Notes: generated by a model from the sequence alone, not told the origin. Positions 24,897 through 34,634 are shown, counted from the first letter of the stretch. The stretch: DNA of 53,725 bases from Aeromicrobium sp. (GCA_014377785.1 JACMOZ010000340.1:1-53725), one strand, 5' to 3'. Made by a program: numbers and translations.

Positions 24897-26063
24897 TTAA
24901 AGGGCAGAACGCTGCGCGAAGGCGGTGTAGGTGAGATCCCAGTCGGTCCAGCCGTTGCCCTGTTCGAGCTGGCGTGGGCTGTTGACAAAGCGCACGACGT
25001 CACCGCGCTTGGATTGGCTGAAAAACCATTGGGCATTTGCCGTGCTCATGCCGGTGCAGCCGTGGCTGACATTGGCAACTCCCTGAGAACCCACCGACCA
25101 CGGTGCAGCGTGAAGAAACTCGCCGGAATTCGTCAGCCGCATCGCCCAACGGACGTCCTTGATGTTGTAGTAGCCGGGATCCTCGGAGTCGACACCCGTC
25201 GTCGCAGCATCCATGTCTATAGACGAGAACTTCTCCATGATGACCTTGGTGCCTTCGCGGCTGCGGTGACTGTTGTCGCCGGTGGTGACGGGGATCTTGC
25301 GGGCGACCTTGCCGTTGATACTGACAATGAGTTGGCGCGCCGCAACGTCGACGGTGCTGACCACAGAGCGACCGATGTCGAAACTGACGACCTGATCCTG
25401 TTGACCATAAATTCCGTCGCCCGCAGGGAGTCCGTTGACGGAGAGAACAATCTTGACCTTCGTTCCGGCCGGCCAGTAAGTCTTGGGACGGAAGTGGACT
25501 TCGCGATCGCTCAGCCAACTCCAGCTGCCCTCGACGGCGGGAGTCGACTCCACGCGCATCTTGCGTTCGTACAGGGCGCGGTTCTTGACGGGCAGATCGA
25601 ACGTCACAATGACGGGCATACCGACCCCGACCGTTTCGCCCTCAAGTGGTGCCACCGACGGGTACGTCTGCTGTGCAAGTGTGAGTTGCTCAGTGGAAAA
25701 CGTGCGCGTCATTGCAGAGGACTTGCCGTCTTCACCCCGGCCCTTGACCTCGAGATGATAAGTCTGCCCAGGTTCGAGGAGTTGCGAAGCGACCCAACCG
25801 GCGCCGGTCACGCGTCCCTTGACGACGTTCTTGGCCGGGTCGGTACCGGCATAGAGCGTTGCCGCGGTCAGCTCACCGTGAGTTGCTTTGGCCGTCACCA
25901 CCGTGTCGACACCGACGCCCTTGGCCTTGTCCACAACGTTCGCCGCAAGTTCGACAGGCACGGAGGTCTTAGCAGGGGTCACCACCGTGTCCTGGATCGA
26001 CGAACACGCGGAAATACCCAAAACTGCACTCAAGCACAAAGCTAGCGTCAATCGCATCTTCAC
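24897..26063 (-). CDS. Lipoprotein L,D-transpeptidase (YkuD domain)
   Basis: The product is about 388 residues (GTG 26063; ATG 26057 and upstream GTG codons are alternatives). The signal peptide ends in a lipobox LGISAC, so the protein is probably anchored to the outer face of the membrane. Two Ig-like domains (about residues 40-245) precede the YkuD domain with the catalytic SHGCTGMS motif and its His. It should make 3-3 cross-links in peptidoglycan, like the mycobacterial Ldt enzymes. It lies between convergent qcrB and ctaF, an unusual place that is also seen in other actinobacteria. Confidence 0.93.
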   Translation of the reverse strand: MKMRLTLALCLSAVLGISACSSIQDTVVTPAKTSVPVELAANVVDKAKGVGVDTVVTAKATHGELTAATLYAGTDPAKNVVKGRVTGAGWVASQLLEPGQTYHLEVKGRGEDGKSSAMTRTFSTEQLTLAQQTYPSVAPLEGETVGVGMPVIVTFDLPVKNRALYERKMRVESTPAVEGSWSWLSDREVHFRPKTYWPAGTKVKIVLSVNGLPAGDGIYGQQDQVVSFDIGRSVVSTVDVAARQLIVSINGKVARKIPVTTGDNSHRSREGTKVIMEKFSSIDMDAATTGVDSEDPGYYNIKDVRWAMRLTNSGEFLHAAPWSVGSQGVANVSHGCTGMSTANAQWFFSQSKRGDVVRFVNSPRQLEQGNGWTDWDLTYTAFAQRSAL

Positions 26064-26109
26064 CAGCACAGCGTACGTGAGCGGTAGCGAGACCACTTAA
26101 TCGGCGCGC

Positions 26110-26505
26110 TCAGTGAGCGTGTACGCCGCGGTAGTACTCAAAAATCCAGCCCGCCACACAAAAGGCCAGGATGCCGGCGCCGATGATAAACAGCCACCAA
26201 CCGATGGCGACGCCGACGACAACGACCGCCAACGCCATGGCGCAGAACAGCGGCCACCAGCTGAACGGAGGGAAAAAGCCCTGCTCGCCGGCGCCTTCGG
26301 CAATTTCGCCGTCGTTGCGATCTTCGGGCCGATCTGGAATTTGCTTGGCGACGACGCCGAGGTAGAAACCAACCAAGGCGCACAGCAGAAATGTCATCAG
26401 GAGCGCAACAGTGCCCGTCGGATCGCCGCTCACCAGCCAGTATATCGGTGCGATCAGGGCGAAAAAGATGCCGATGCTGATCATGACCCAGTATTCAGCC
26501 TTCAT
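26110..26505 (-). CDS. ctaF: Cytochrome c oxidase subunit IV (actinobacterial)
   Basis: This 131-residue protein has four hydrophobic helices (YWVMISIGIFFALIAPIYWL; ALLMTFLLCALVGFYLGVV; LFCAMALAVVVVGVAIGWWL; FIIGAGILAFCVAGWIF) and the typical ending EYYRGVHAH. Family members in Corynebacterium and mycobacteria stabilise the aa3 oxidase. It lies two bases after ctaD on the same strand, so it is surely cotranscribed with ctaC-ctaD. Confidence 0.95.
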   Translation of the reverse strand: MKAEYWVMISIGIFFALIAPIYWLVSGDPTGTVALLMTFLLCALVGFYLGVVAKQIPDRPEDRNDGEIAEGAGEQGFFPPFSWWPLFCAMALAVVVVGVAIGWWLFIIGAGILAFCVAGWIFEYYRGVHAH

Positions 26506-26507
26506 GC

Positions 26508-28262
26508 TTACTTGCCGTCCTCTTCGGTGCCGACAGCGTGTTTCGCACTTCTGGCGATCTGTCTGATTTCGTCGTGTGTCTCATTGTCGAGCAATTGCAA
26601 CTCGGAGATCTCCGGGTGATGGAGGTCGAAGGCCGGGCTTTCAGAACGGATCCGCGGCAAGGAGGTGAAGTTGTGTCGCGGCGGCGGACTCGATGTTGCC
26701 CATTCCAGCGAACGTCCCCAGCCCCACGGGTCGTCAAGACCGACGAGCGGACCCTTGCGCGACTTCCACACGTTGAAGAAGAACGGCAGCGTCGACGCGC
26801 CGAGCAAGAAGGCTCCGATTGAGGAGATCTCGTTGAGAGTAGTGAAACCATCGGTCGGCGAATAGTCGGCGTAACGACGCGGGAAGCCTTCGACGCCAAG
26901 CCAGTGCTGCACCAGGAAAGTCATGTGGAAGCCGACGAACAGCATCCAGAAATGGATCTTGCCAAGGCGTTCGTCGAGCATCCTGCCGGTGAATTTCGGC
27001 CACCAAAAATAGAAGCCGGCGAACATGGCGAACACGACAGTGCCGAACACCACGTAGTGGAAGTGAGCGACCACGAAATACGTGTCCGAAACCTGGAAGT
27101 TCAGCGTCGGCGAGGCGAGGATGACGCCAGTCAGTCCGCCGAAGAGAAACGTGGTCAGGAAGCCCAACGTGAAGATCAGCGGAGTGTCGAAGGACAGAGA
27201 TCCCCCCCACATTGTGCCGATCCAGTTGAAGAACTTCACGCCGGTAGGCACCGCGATGAGCAAGGACATGAAGGAGAAGAACGCCAGATTGACCGAGCCG
27301 GTCACGAACATGTGGTGAGCCCACACAGCGATAGACAGGGCGCCGATCGACAACGTCGCACCGACCAGGCCGACGTAACCGAAGACGGGCTTGCGGGCGA
27401 ACACCGGCAGGATCTCGGTCACGATGCCGAAAAATGGCAGAGCGATGATGTAGACCTCGGGGTGGCCAAAGAACCAGAACAAGTGTTGCCACAGAATCGG
27501 CCCGCCGTTCGCCGGATCGAAAATATGGGCTCCAAGCCGACGATCGGCCTCAAGCGCCAGCAATGCGGCGGCCAAAATCGGGAACGCGATCAAAATGAGA
27601 ATGCTCGTGACAAGCGAATTCCAGGTGAAGATCGGCATCCGGAACATCGTCATACCTGGCGCCCGCATCGTAAAGATCGTCGTGATGAAGTTGACGGCGC
27701 CGAGAATCGTGCCGAGACCCGACATCCAGAGGCCCATAGCCCAGAGGTCACCACCGACACCAGGAGAGTTCACCGCGTCACTCAATGGCGCGTAGGCGAA
27801 CCAACCGAAACTCGCTGCTCCACCGGGAACGAAGAATCCCGAGACGACGATGGTGCTGCCGAAGAGGTAAAGCCAGTAACTGAACATGTTGAGTCGCGGA
27901 AACGCGACGTCAGGAGCGCCGATCTGCAAGGGCATGATCGCGTTGCCGAAGCCGAAGAAGAGCGGCGTCGCAAACATCAGCAACATGATCGTGCCGTGCA
28001 TCGTGAACAACTGGTTGTAAGTCTGGTCGTCGACGAACTGCGTCCCCGGCTGCGCCAACTCGGCGCGGATCATCAGGGCGAGGATTCCGCCGATGATGAA
28101 GAAGGCGAACGACGTCACGAGGTACATGTTGCCTATGACCTTGTGATCAGTGCTCGTCAAAACCCTGACGATGCGACGGCCCAGTGTTCGTTCGGCGGGG
28201 ACAGCGTGCGCGTCGGAAGCGGGGACTGCGTGCGCGTCAAAATTAGCCGGTTGTTCCGCCAT
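26508..28262 (-). CDS. ctaD: Cytochrome aa3 oxidase subunit I
   Basis: The 584-residue, twelve-helix heme-copper oxidase catalyses oxygen reduction. Visible ligands and motifs are [15 protein letters not shown] (heme a His), [14 protein letters not shown] (CuB and cross-linked Tyr), WAHHMFVTG (CuB His pair), and [16 protein letters not shown] (heme a3 and a His). The N-terminal 30 residues repeat the SDAHAVPA sequence ([15 protein letters not shown]), a small local duplication also visible in the DNA. It overlaps ctaC by one base. Confidence 0.97.
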   Translation of the reverse strand: MAEQPANFDAHAVPASDAHAVPAERTLGRRIVRVLTSTDHKVIGNMYLVTSFAFFIIGGILALMIRAELAQPGTQFVDDQTYNQLFTMHGTIMLLMFATPLFFGFGNAIMPLQIGAPDVAFPRLNMFSYWLYLFGSTIVVSGFFVPGGAASFGWFAYAPLSDAVNSPGVGGDLWAMGLWMSGLGTILGAVNFITTIFTMRAPGMTMFRMPIFTWNSLVTSILILIAFPILAAALLALEADRRLGAHIFDPANGGPILWQHLFWFFGHPEVYIIALPFFGIVTEILPVFARKPVFGYVGLVGATLSIGALSIAVWAHHMFVTGSVNLAFFSFMSLLIAVPTGVKFFNWIGTMWGGSLSFDTPLIFTLGFLTTFLFGGLTGVILASPTLNFQVSDTYFVVAHFHYVVFGTVVFAMFAGFYFWWPKFTGRMLDERLGKIHFWMLFVGFHMTFLVQHWLGVEGFPRRYADYSPTDGFTTLNEISSIGAFLLGASTLPFFFNVWKSRKGPLVGLDDPWGWGRSLEWATSSPPPRHNFTSLPRIRSESPAFDLHHPEISELQLLDNETHDEIRQIARSAKHAVGTEEDGK

Positions 28263-29095
28263 CAGTTTTTCGCTCCATTCTCAGCTTCATCGAGTCCGGC
28301 GATCGTGTCGGCATCCTTGGCACCCACGGGCTCGCCGACATTGCCGGCTGCCTTGAGTCCTTCGAGGTGTTGGTCGAATTCGGCTCGTGAAACCACATGG
28401 ACCTTGAAGATCATCCGTGAGTGGTAGAGCCCGCACAACTCCGCACATCGGCCCGTGAACGTGCCTTCGCGTGTCGGCGTCATGTCAAAAGAATTGACTT
28501 TGCCCGGGATGACGTCCATCTTGAAATAAAACTCGGGGACCCAGAACGAATGGATGACATCGGGCGACTTCAGGTCGAAGCGCACCGACTCGTTGACCGC
28601 GAGGTAAAGATTCGCAGGCCGCTCGGGCGTGCCGGCCTCGAACACCGGGTCGCCGGCCGTTGCCTTCTCATCGAGATAGTTGAACGCCCATTGCCACTTG
28701 CTTCCCAAGACGGTCATCGTGTGGTCGGGGTTGTCGACCTTTTTGAGCATTTCGTTCTCCGACGTCACCGTATGAAAGAAGAAAATCGCCACGATGATGA
28801 CGGGGGCGATCGTGTAGAGAGCCTCGATCGGCAGGTTGTAACGCACCTGATCGGGCACTTCGTCTTCGCTGCGGCGGCGGTAGCGGATCATTGACCAGGC
28901 GATGAGTCCGAAGACAAGGAGGAAAACCACAAGGGAGGCAATCCAGGCGCCGAGCCACAAATTCCACATCCCTTGGGAACGGTCGCTTCCCGCTATGGGC
29001 AATGCCAAACGGCTGATGTCGTGACTATCGACTGGGGAACAGCCGCTCAATACAGCGATAGCGATGGCAATCATCGCCAATTTCATCCGACCCAC
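28262..29095 (-). CDS. ctaC: Cytochrome aa3 oxidase subunit II
   Basis: The 277-residue protein from GTG 29095 (AAAGG upstream) starts with a lipobox-containing signal (AIAVLSGC), then two membrane helices ([33 protein letters not shown]) and a periplasm-like CuA domain. CuA ligands are in [11 protein letters not shown], and in [14 protein letters not shown] (Cys, Glu, Cys, His, Met). It accepts electrons from QcrC in the supercomplex. The upstream open frame before GTG 29095 has no support. It is first in the ctaCDF operon. Confidence 0.96.
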   Translation of the reverse strand: MGRMKLAMIAIAIAVLSGCSPVDSHDISRLALPIAGSDRSQGMWNLWLGAWIASLVVFLLVFGLIAWSMIRYRRRSEDEVPDQVRYNLPIEALYTIAPVIIVAIFFFHTVTSENEMLKKVDNPDHTMTVLGSKWQWAFNYLDEKATAGDPVFEAGTPERPANLYLAVNESVRFDLKSPDVIHSFWVPEFYFKMDVIPGKVNSFDMTPTREGTFTGRCAELCGLYHSRMIFKVHVVSRAEFDQHLEGLKAAGNVGEPVGAKDADTIAGLDEAENGAKN

Positions 29096-29198
29096 GGGGT
29101 GCCTTTCTGGCTCAAGACAGGCAATTGATGACATCCGCAGCCTACTCCAGCACCTGACGCGATTGATGGTGAGGTCGGGCTGGGCGACGAGCGTGTCG

Positions 29199-30185
29199 TC
29201 ACGGGAGGGTGAGCGCTGCATCGACATCGGCCGCGGCCTTGTCGCTATAGGCTTCGGCGAAGCGTTTGAGGAAACCTGCACGACTCAGGTCGTACTCCTG
29301 CGTGCCCTTGGTTTCGACGACACTTGCCGCGATCGTGCAGCCAACCTGAGCGGCGCGCTCGAGTCCGAGACCTGCCGCCACAGCCGCGAGGAAGCCGGCC
29401 CTGAAGCTGTCGCCGACTCCGGTGGGATCGACAGCGATGACACCTTCGATGGCGCGCACGTTGATTTCGGGGCCATCGGCGGGATAGACCTTCACTCCGT
29501 CGGCACCGTGTGTCACGATGCGGGTCCCGACGTGTGCCTGAACATCGGCTGTCGTCCACCCTGTCTTTTGCTCGATGAGGGCGGCTTCGTAGTCATTGCT
29601 GAAAAGGTAGGTCGCTCCGTCGATAAGCTGGCGGATCATGTCGCCGCCGGCCCAGGCGAGTTGTTGCGAAGGATCGGCCGCGAAAGCAAGTCCGCGGTCT
29701 CGGCATACGTTTGTATGGCGCAGCATGGCCTCGGGATCGTCGGGACCGATCAGGACGAGGTCGAAGCCACCGACCTCGTCGTTGATCTCGGACAGGTCTA
29801 TTTTGCGGGCATCGGCCATGGCGCCGGCATAAAACGTGACGATTTGCGCATGGGCATCGTCAGTCGTAATGGTGCAACGCGCGGTGTGCAGCGTGGGCGA
29901 CACGTAGAGATGTTCGCACTCGACCCCGGACTCCACGAGCCAGTCGCGATAGCCCAGGTCGTCGAAGTCCTCCCCTACGGAAGCCACCAGCAGCGGCTTG
30001 TGTCCGAGGGCCGCAAGGCCGAAGGCGATGTTGGCGCCACAACCGCCCCGTCGGATGTCCAGGTCATCGACGAGGAACGACAAAGCAATCTTGTCGAGCT
30101 GATCGGGAACGAGGGAATCGGCGAATTTGCCTTGGAATGTCATGAGGTGGTCGGTCGCAACCGAACCCGCTACTGCGATATGCAC
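29199..30185 (-). CDS. PfkB-family carbohydrate/nucleoside kinase
   Basis: The 328-residue kinase begins MHIAVAGSVATDHL and has the PfkB signatures: RRGGCGANIAFGLAALG near the N-terminus and DPTGVGDSFRAGFLA as the anion-hole/catalytic Asp motif. It resembles adenosine kinase of actinobacteria (Rv2202c, adoK), which lies at the corresponding place beside the cox genes, so adenosine is a fair substrate guess. Ribokinase activity is the alternative. A strong hairpin terminator is at its upstream side, shared with erpA. Confidence 0.87.
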   Translation of the reverse strand: MHIAVAGSVATDHLMTFQGKFADSLVPDQLDKIALSFLVDDLDIRRGGCGANIAFGLAALGHKPLLVASVGEDFDDLGYRDWLVESGVECEHLYVSPTLHTARCTITTDDAHAQIVTFYAGAMADARKIDLSEINDEVGGFDLVLIGPDDPEAMLRHTNVCRDRGLAFAADPSQQLAWAGGDMIRQLIDGATYLFSNDYEAALIEQKTGWTTADVQAHVGTRIVTHGADGVKVYPADGPEINVRAIEGVIAVDPTGVGDSFRAGFLAAVAAGLGLERAAQVGCTIAASVVETKGTQEYDLSRAGFLKRFAEAYSDKAAADVDAALTLP

Positions 30186-30200
30186 GGGATCAGACTAAAT

Positions 30201-30235
30201 GATCCCCCCCGCGATGTCAGAATCGCGGAGGGGAT
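30201..30235. terminator. Strong hairpin terminator downstream of erpA
   Basis: GATCCCCCCCGCGAT (30201-30215) and ATCGCGGAGGGGATC (30221-30235) form a 14-15 bp stem with a five-base loop. It sits between the erpA stop and the kinase start on the same strand, so it ends erpA transcription. Confidence 0.75.
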
Positions 30236-30262
30236 CAGAGGTTTAGTTTCCTCAGGAACGAC

Positions 30263-30640
30263 TTAGTGGAACGAGTCGCCGCAAGCGCAGGAACCGGTCG
30301 CCATCGGGTTGTCGATGGTGAATCCCTGCTTTTCGATGGTGTCGACAAAATCAATGGTGGCGCCGCCGAGGTAGGGCAGGCTCATTCGGTCGACGACAAC
30401 GTTGACGCCGTCGAAGTCCTTGATTTCGTCACCGTCGAGCGACCGCTCGTCAAAGAACAATTGGTAACGAAGTCCCGAGCAACCGCCAGGCTGAACGGCG
30501 ATGCGCAGCGCAAGGTCGTCGCGGCCCTCTTGTTCGAGCAGGCTCCTGACCTTTGCTGCGGCTCCGGGAGTGATGCTGATCCCGTCGGTGCTCTTCTCGG
30601 TTTCGGTTACCGTCTCTGTTCTGGTGCTGTCGACTGTCAT
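30263..30640 (-). CDS. erpA: Iron-sulfur cluster insertion protein, ErpA/HesB type
   Basis: This 125-residue A-type scaffold protein carries the conserved Cys of PGGCSGLRYQL and the C-terminal CAC pair (ATGSCACGDSF). The N-terminal 20 residues are Thr/Glu-rich and disordered. It delivers 2Fe-2S or 4Fe-4S clusters to targets, which fits neighbours that need clusters: the Rieske protein, and LipA at 46.2 kb. The promoter upstream has TTGACA and TAATTC, the best sigma-70-like site in the window. GGGAG lies before the ATG, and a strong terminator follows. Confidence 0.94.
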   Translation of the reverse strand: MTVDSTRTETVTETEKSTDGISITPGAAAKVRSLLEQEGRDDLALRIAVQPGGCSGLRYQLFFDERSLDGDEIKDFDGVNVVVDRMSLPYLGGATIDFVDTIEKQGFTIDNPMATGSCACGDSFH

Positions 30641-30694
30641 GCTGTGTATCTCCCTGATCGTGGGCTCGTCACTGGCTACAACACGCCATGTAAC

Positions 30695-30722
30695 GAATTA
30701 ATTCCATGGTACGCGCTGTCAA
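30695..30722 (-). promoter_or_regulatory. erpA promoter (consensus -35)
   Basis: On the minus strand TTGACA (30722 to 30717) and TAATTC (30700 to 30695) are 16 bases apart, within the gap before erpA and overlapping the glycerate kinase stop. A near-palindrome GAATTAATTC overlaps the -10 box and could be an operator. Confidence 0.5.
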
Positions 30723-31822
30723 AACGACCAGGTGCGCGCGACGCGCTCGGCGAGGCCGACGAGGCTCGTATGAGGTTCGCGCAGTGATTGGGTCTGCCCG
30801 ACCATGTCCACCATGGAGTAGGCCGATTCGACTCCCATCGCCCTCGTCTCGCGGGAGCCCACACTGACGTTGCCGGCGAGGACTATGCAGGGTCTTGCGG
30901 CTGCGGCCGCCGCTTGGGCGACGCCGTAGACGACTTTGCCGGCACGGGATGAGTAGTCGAACGTCCCCTCCCCCGTGACGACCAGGTCGTTGCGGGCTGC
31001 CTGTTCGGCAAGTTTCGTCGACTCGGCAACGAGTTCAATTCCCGACACCCGGCTCGCGCCGAGGAGCAACAGTGCGAAGCCGAGTCCACCGGCCGCACCG
31101 GCGCCTTTGGCGTCGGCTGCCCTTCGATCCGACGGCGCTGCGCCACAGGCTGCGATCACAAAGGCGTCGAGAATACCGTCCACACGCATGATGTCGCTGT
31201 CGTCCAAACCCTTTTGCGGGCCGAAGGTCTTGGTTGCACCGAACATGCCCAGGAGAGGTAGGTCAACGTCGGTGGCAATGACGAGTTCGGTACCACCGAG
31301 GCGTTGACGCACGGCGGACAGATCGCAGTCGACAATGCCGGCAAGACTCCCCGGTCCGCGATCGAGCGGCACGTTGGCTTCTGCTCCGAGGGCCCCGAGC
31401 ATCCCCGCGCCGCCATCATTGGTCGCGCTCCCTCCGAGACCCAGGACGATCCGGTCGGCGCCGGCATCAAGCGCGGCGTGGATCGCCTCTCCCACCCCGT
31501 AAGTCGTTGCGTGAATGGGTTTTCGCTCGGACACCAGGTCGATCCCGCAGGCCTGGGCCGTCTCGATGTAGACCGTCGCGCCGACTTTCAGCATCGACAG
31601 TGGCACCTCGACGCCCAACGGCCCATGAACGGTCGCCGCCAGGATTTGGCCCCCGAGCGATTCGGCGAGTACGTCGACAAAGCCAGGTCCGCCGTCGGCC
31701 ATGGGCGCAAGAGTAAGGACGTCGTCGGGTTTACAAAGATGCCAGCCCTCGGCAATCGCCCGAGCCGCTTCGGGTGCCGTCAATGTCCCCGCAAACTTGT
31801 CCGGCGCAATCAATACCCGCAT
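30719..31822 (-). CDS. Glycerate kinase (GlxK family)
   Basis: This 367-residue protein belongs to the GlxK/GarK class-II glycerate kinases: it starts MRVLIAPDKFAGTLTAPEAA, has the LAPMADGGPGFVDVL motif and the glycine-rich LGLGGSATNDGGAGMLGALG, and DYSSRAGKVVYGV near the C-terminus. It phosphorylates D-glycerate, so it can feed glycolate or glyoxylate carbon into glycolysis. GGAGG lies before the ATG. The gene stands between erpA and the aminotransferase on the same strand. Confidence 0.93.
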   Translation of the reverse strand: MRVLIAPDKFAGTLTAPEAARAIAEGWHLCKPDDVLTLAPMADGGPGFVDVLAESLGGQILAATVHGPLGVEVPLSMLKVGATVYIETAQACGIDLVSERKPIHATTYGVGEAIHAALDAGADRIVLGLGGSATNDGGAGMLGALGAEANVPLDRGPGSLAGIVDCDLSAVRQRLGGTELVIATDVDLPLLGMFGATKTFGPQKGLDDSDIMRVDGILDAFVIAACGAAPSDRRAADAKGAGAAGGLGFALLLLGASRVSGIELVAESTKLAEQAARNDLVVTGEGTFDYSSRAGKVVYGVAQAAAAAARPCIVLAGNVSVGSRETRAMGVESAYSMVDMVGQTQSLREPHTSLVGLAERVARTWSF

Positions 31823-31864
31823 GTCATCCTCCGCTTGTGGTCACGAACTCCGTAGTTGGTCAAC

Positions 31865-33139
31865 TCAGTTGGCGAGAGCTTGCTCGGCGGCTGCAAGGAG
31901 CACGCAGGTGGCAAGGCCGTCGATCGCCACAGCGAGGTCCGCCGGCGACGGGAACGTCGGCGCGATCCGGATATTGCGGTCGTTGGGGTCGTCGCCATAG
32001 GGGTAGGAAGCGCCGGCAGGAGTCATCGCGATGCCGACCTCGCCGGCGAGTCGGACGACCCGGTCGGCGGTGCCGTCGGGCACATTCAAACTGACGAAAT
32101 AGCCACCCTTGGGGTCAGTCCAGGAACCAACTCCGTAGGGGCCGAGCCGGGATTTGAGGGTCGAGGTCACGATCTTGAACTTCGGGGCCAGAATGGCGCG
32201 GTGCTTGTCCATGAGCGCGTGCACTCCGTCAACATCGATCAGGAAGAGCGAGTGCCGCAATTGGTTGATCTTGTCGGGGCCGATCGTGCGTTTGGCGAGG
32301 TGGCGGAGGTACCACTCGATATTCTCAGTTGACCCTCCCATGAAACACACACCCGAGCCGGCGAACGTCACCTTGGAGGTCGACGCAAACAACAGCGGGC
32401 GATTCGGATGGCCGGAGGCAATGGCCAGCCCCAGAATGTCCGCGGTCTTGGTCTGCTCGTCGGTCAGGTGGTGCACCGCATAGGCGTTGTCCCACATGAT
32501 GCGGAAATCCGGCGCGGCTGTGTCCATGGCCGCGAGCTCGGCGGCGATTGCCTCGTTGACGATGGCGCCCGAGGGATTGGCATACGTCGGAACGATCCAG
32601 ATGCCCTTGACCTGCGGGTCGGTAACAAGGGCGCGGACCTCTTCCATGTCGGGGCCGTCCTGGTGAAGTTCGACCGGGATCATCTCGATGCCGAATTGCT
32701 GGCACAACGCAAAATGGCGGTCATATCCGGGAACCGGGCAGATGAATTTGACAGTTTCCTCTTTGCCCCACGGTCGTGGCGAGTCCGGCATGCCGTGGAG
32801 CAATGCGTGGACGAGCGTGTCATGCATCATTGCAAGGCTGGCGTTCTCGCCGGCGATGACCTGGTCGGCCGGGACCTGCATGATCTTACCGAAGATTTCG
32901 CGCAATTCGCGCAATCCGTTGAGACCTCCATAATTGCGCGTGTCGACACCGGCGGCGTCCCTGAATTCCCCCGCACCAGGCAGCGTGAGGAGCTCGTTCG
33001 AGAGATCCAGTTGCTCCGCGGAGGGCTTCCCGCGAGTCAGGTCCAGCGCGAGGCCGGCGTTCTGCAACGTCCGGTATGCGGCTGTTTGCTCTTCAAAAAT
33101 GGTAGTGATCTGGTCAGTTGAAAGGGAGTCGAAAGTCAC
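31865..33139 (-). CDS. Aminotransferase, aspartate aminotransferase subgroup 1c
   Basis: The 424-residue PLP-dependent fold-type I enzyme resembles the actinobacterial subgroup Ic aspartate aminotransferase (AspT). PLP contacts include YANPSGAIVNEAIA (Asn/Pro loop), the Asp/Tyr segment MWDNAYAVHH and the Schiff-base Lys in FASTSKVTFAGSG. It should interconvert aspartate and oxaloacetate. The start GTG 33139 is preceded by TAGATT at six bases, so the transcript is probably leaderless. Confidence 0.88.
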   Translation of the reverse strand: MTFDSLSTDQITTIFEEQTAAYRTLQNAGLALDLTRGKPSAEQLDLSNELLTLPGAGEFRDAAGVDTRNYGGLNGLRELREIFGKIMQVPADQVIAGENASLAMMHDTLVHALLHGMPDSPRPWGKEETVKFICPVPGYDRHFALCQQFGIEMIPVELHQDGPDMEEVRALVTDPQVKGIWIVPTYANPSGAIVNEAIAAELAAMDTAAPDFRIMWDNAYAVHHLTDEQTKTADILGLAIASGHPNRPLLFASTSKVTFAGSGVCFMGGSTENIEWYLRHLAKRTIGPDKINQLRHSLFLIDVDGVHALMDKHRAILAPKFKIVTSTLKSRLGPYGVGSWTDPKGGYFVSLNVPDGTADRVVRLAGEVGIAMTPAGASYPYGDDPNDRNIRIAPTFPSPADLAVAIDGLATCVLLAAAEQALAN

Positions 33140-33145
33140 GGAAAC

Positions 33146-33151
33146 AATCTA
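33146..33151 (-). promoter_or_regulatory. -10 box for leaderless aminotransferase gene
   Basis: TAGATT on the minus strand ends six bases before GTG 33139, with no ribosome binding site. Confidence 0.45.
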
Positions 33152-33171
33152 ACCCGCCTCAACCGCATCTT

Positions 33172-33738
33172 TCACAGGCCGGGTGCGCCCCAGATGGCCA
33201 GCCAACGACCGAGTTCGGCCTCGATCGGTATGTCTGCGGCGACGATTCCACGCAACTGCAATTCGAGGGCGTTGTCGCGTTTGTCGCCGGGCAATGGCGC
33301 GAATGGATAAAACGTCCCGCGTTTGTAGAGGTAGACGATCGCAAACGGCGTATTGTCGGCCGTCGTGAAGTTGACCGTGGAACACAACAGCGCCTGACCG
33401 AAACCCGCGTCGGTAAGGGAGGAATTGACCGCATGAAGGTCGGTGACCATTCCGGCCACATCGTCTGTCTGATGGACCAGCGTGAGCCACCGGAAGCCGA
33501 AACGGTCGTCGAAGCGTTCGACATCGGGGCCCTCATCGGCATTCAGGAGCTCCTCGGCGTCGTCCTCGGTTTTGGAGAACGCCGCACCCTCATTGGGTCG
33601 GTAACATACGGCGCCGGAACCGGCGAAGACGAAACCGTTGGCCTGCAGTGTCAACGCTGCCTGGGGCACCGAGAAAAGCACGTCCAAGTTGGCCTTGGCC
33701 GGCTTGCTGCGCCCCAGAATCGAGTCGAAAAGTCCCAT
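33172..33738 (-). CDS. PspA-associated protein PspAB
   Basis: This 188-residue protein starts MGLFDSILGRSKPAKAN and matches the PspAB family that follows pspA-htpX in actinobacteria (ALTLQANGFVFAGSGAVCYRP; DNTPFAIVYLYKRGTFYPFAP). It has no obvious catalytic motif. The start lies two bases after the htpX stop, so it is part of one operon with pspA and htpX. A role in the envelope stress response is inferred from context. Confidence 0.88.
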   Translation of the reverse strand: MGLFDSILGRSKPAKANLDVLFSVPQAALTLQANGFVFAGSGAVCYRPNEGAAFSKTEDDAEELLNADEGPDVERFDDRFGFRWLTLVHQTDDVAGMVTDLHAVNSSLTDAGFGQALLCSTVNFTTADNTPFAIVYLYKRGTFYPFAPLPGDKRDNALELQLRGIVAADIPIEAELGRWLAIWGAPGL

Positions 33739-33740
33739 TC

Positions 33741-34634
33741 TCAGGCTTGCTCTGACAAGTCTGCGGACACCCTGGCGAGCTGGTCGAGTCGCTTCTCGAG
33801 CGGGGGGTGCGTCGACATGAGGGCGCCGATCGACTCCCTGTTGATCGCCGGCGCGAAAAAGAACGCGTTGAGGCCCTCGGCTTGACGAAGGTCCCGGTTC
33901 GGAATGCGTGCCATGTCGCCGGAAATCTTGACCAGCGCAGAGGATAACTTCGACGGTTTGCCGGTGAGATAGGCACCGCATCGGTCGGCACTGAGTTCGC
34001 GATAACGCGAAAGCGTCCGAGTCAGCAGGAAGCTGATCGCGTAGACGACAATGCTGACGAGGAACACCACCAGGAATCCTGGCCCGCTGTTGTTGTTCCT
34101 GTTGCGGCCACCGCCGAAAAACATGCCCCACCGGGTAATGAAACCAGCGAGAAGACCGAGCGACGAGGCGACCGTCATGACCGAGACATCGCGGTTGGCG
34201 ACGTGCGCGAGTTCGTGCGACAACACGCCTTCGAGCTCCTCGGCGTCGAGACGCTGCATGATTCCGGTCGTCACGCAGATAACCGCATGGCTGGGCGAAC
34301 GTCCGGTGGCGAAGGCGTTGGGCATGTCGATGTCGGCGACCGCAACGCGCGGCTTCGGCATATCTGCCAGCGCGCAAAGACGGTCGACCATGCCGTGGAG
34401 TTCGGGCGCCTGCTCGGGCGTGACTTCGCGGCCGCCGATCGACCTGAGCGCCAGCTTGTCGGAGAAATACCACTGTCCCCAGGCCATGCCGACAACAATG
34501 ACCACGCCAAAGGCGGCACCCGTGTAGTTGATCAGCACGACACCGAAAACGACATACAACGCACCGAGGCCGAAGCCGACCGCGCCCATTCGCGCCGTGA
34601 GACCCCGATCGCTCCTAAATCTTGTCTTGGCCAT
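33741..34634 (-). CDS. htpX: HtpX-like membrane zinc metalloprotease
   Basis: The 297-residue protein has two N-terminal helices (about residues 15-55), the zinc motif HELAH at residues 140-144, two more helices (about 150-205) and the third ligand region LSADRCGAYLTG. It degrades damaged membrane proteins with its active site facing the cytoplasm. It overlaps the pspA stop by 20 bases. Regulation with pspA fits control of membrane integrity, as known for HtpX-type proteases. Confidence 0.94.
   Translation of the reverse strand: MAKTRFRSDRGLTARMGAVGFGLGALYVVFGVVLINYTGAAFGVVIVVGMAWGQWYFSDKLALRSIGGREVTPEQAPELHGMVDRLCALADMPKPRVAVADIDMPNAFATGRSPSHAVICVTTGIMQRLDAEELEGVLSHELAHVANRDVSVMTVASSLGLLAGFITRWGMFFGGGRNRNNNSGPGFLVVFLVSIVVYAISFLLTRTLSRYRELSADRCGAYLTGKPSKLSSALVKISGDMARIPNRDLRQAEGLNAFFFAPAINRESIGALMSTHPPLEKRLDQLARVSADLSEQA

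Noticed and set aside
26904..28427. 507-codon open frame opposite ctaD/ctaC
   Set aside because: The translation is a charged low-complexity mix of His, Glu and Arg, as expected from the antisense of membrane-protein codons; ctaD is certain.
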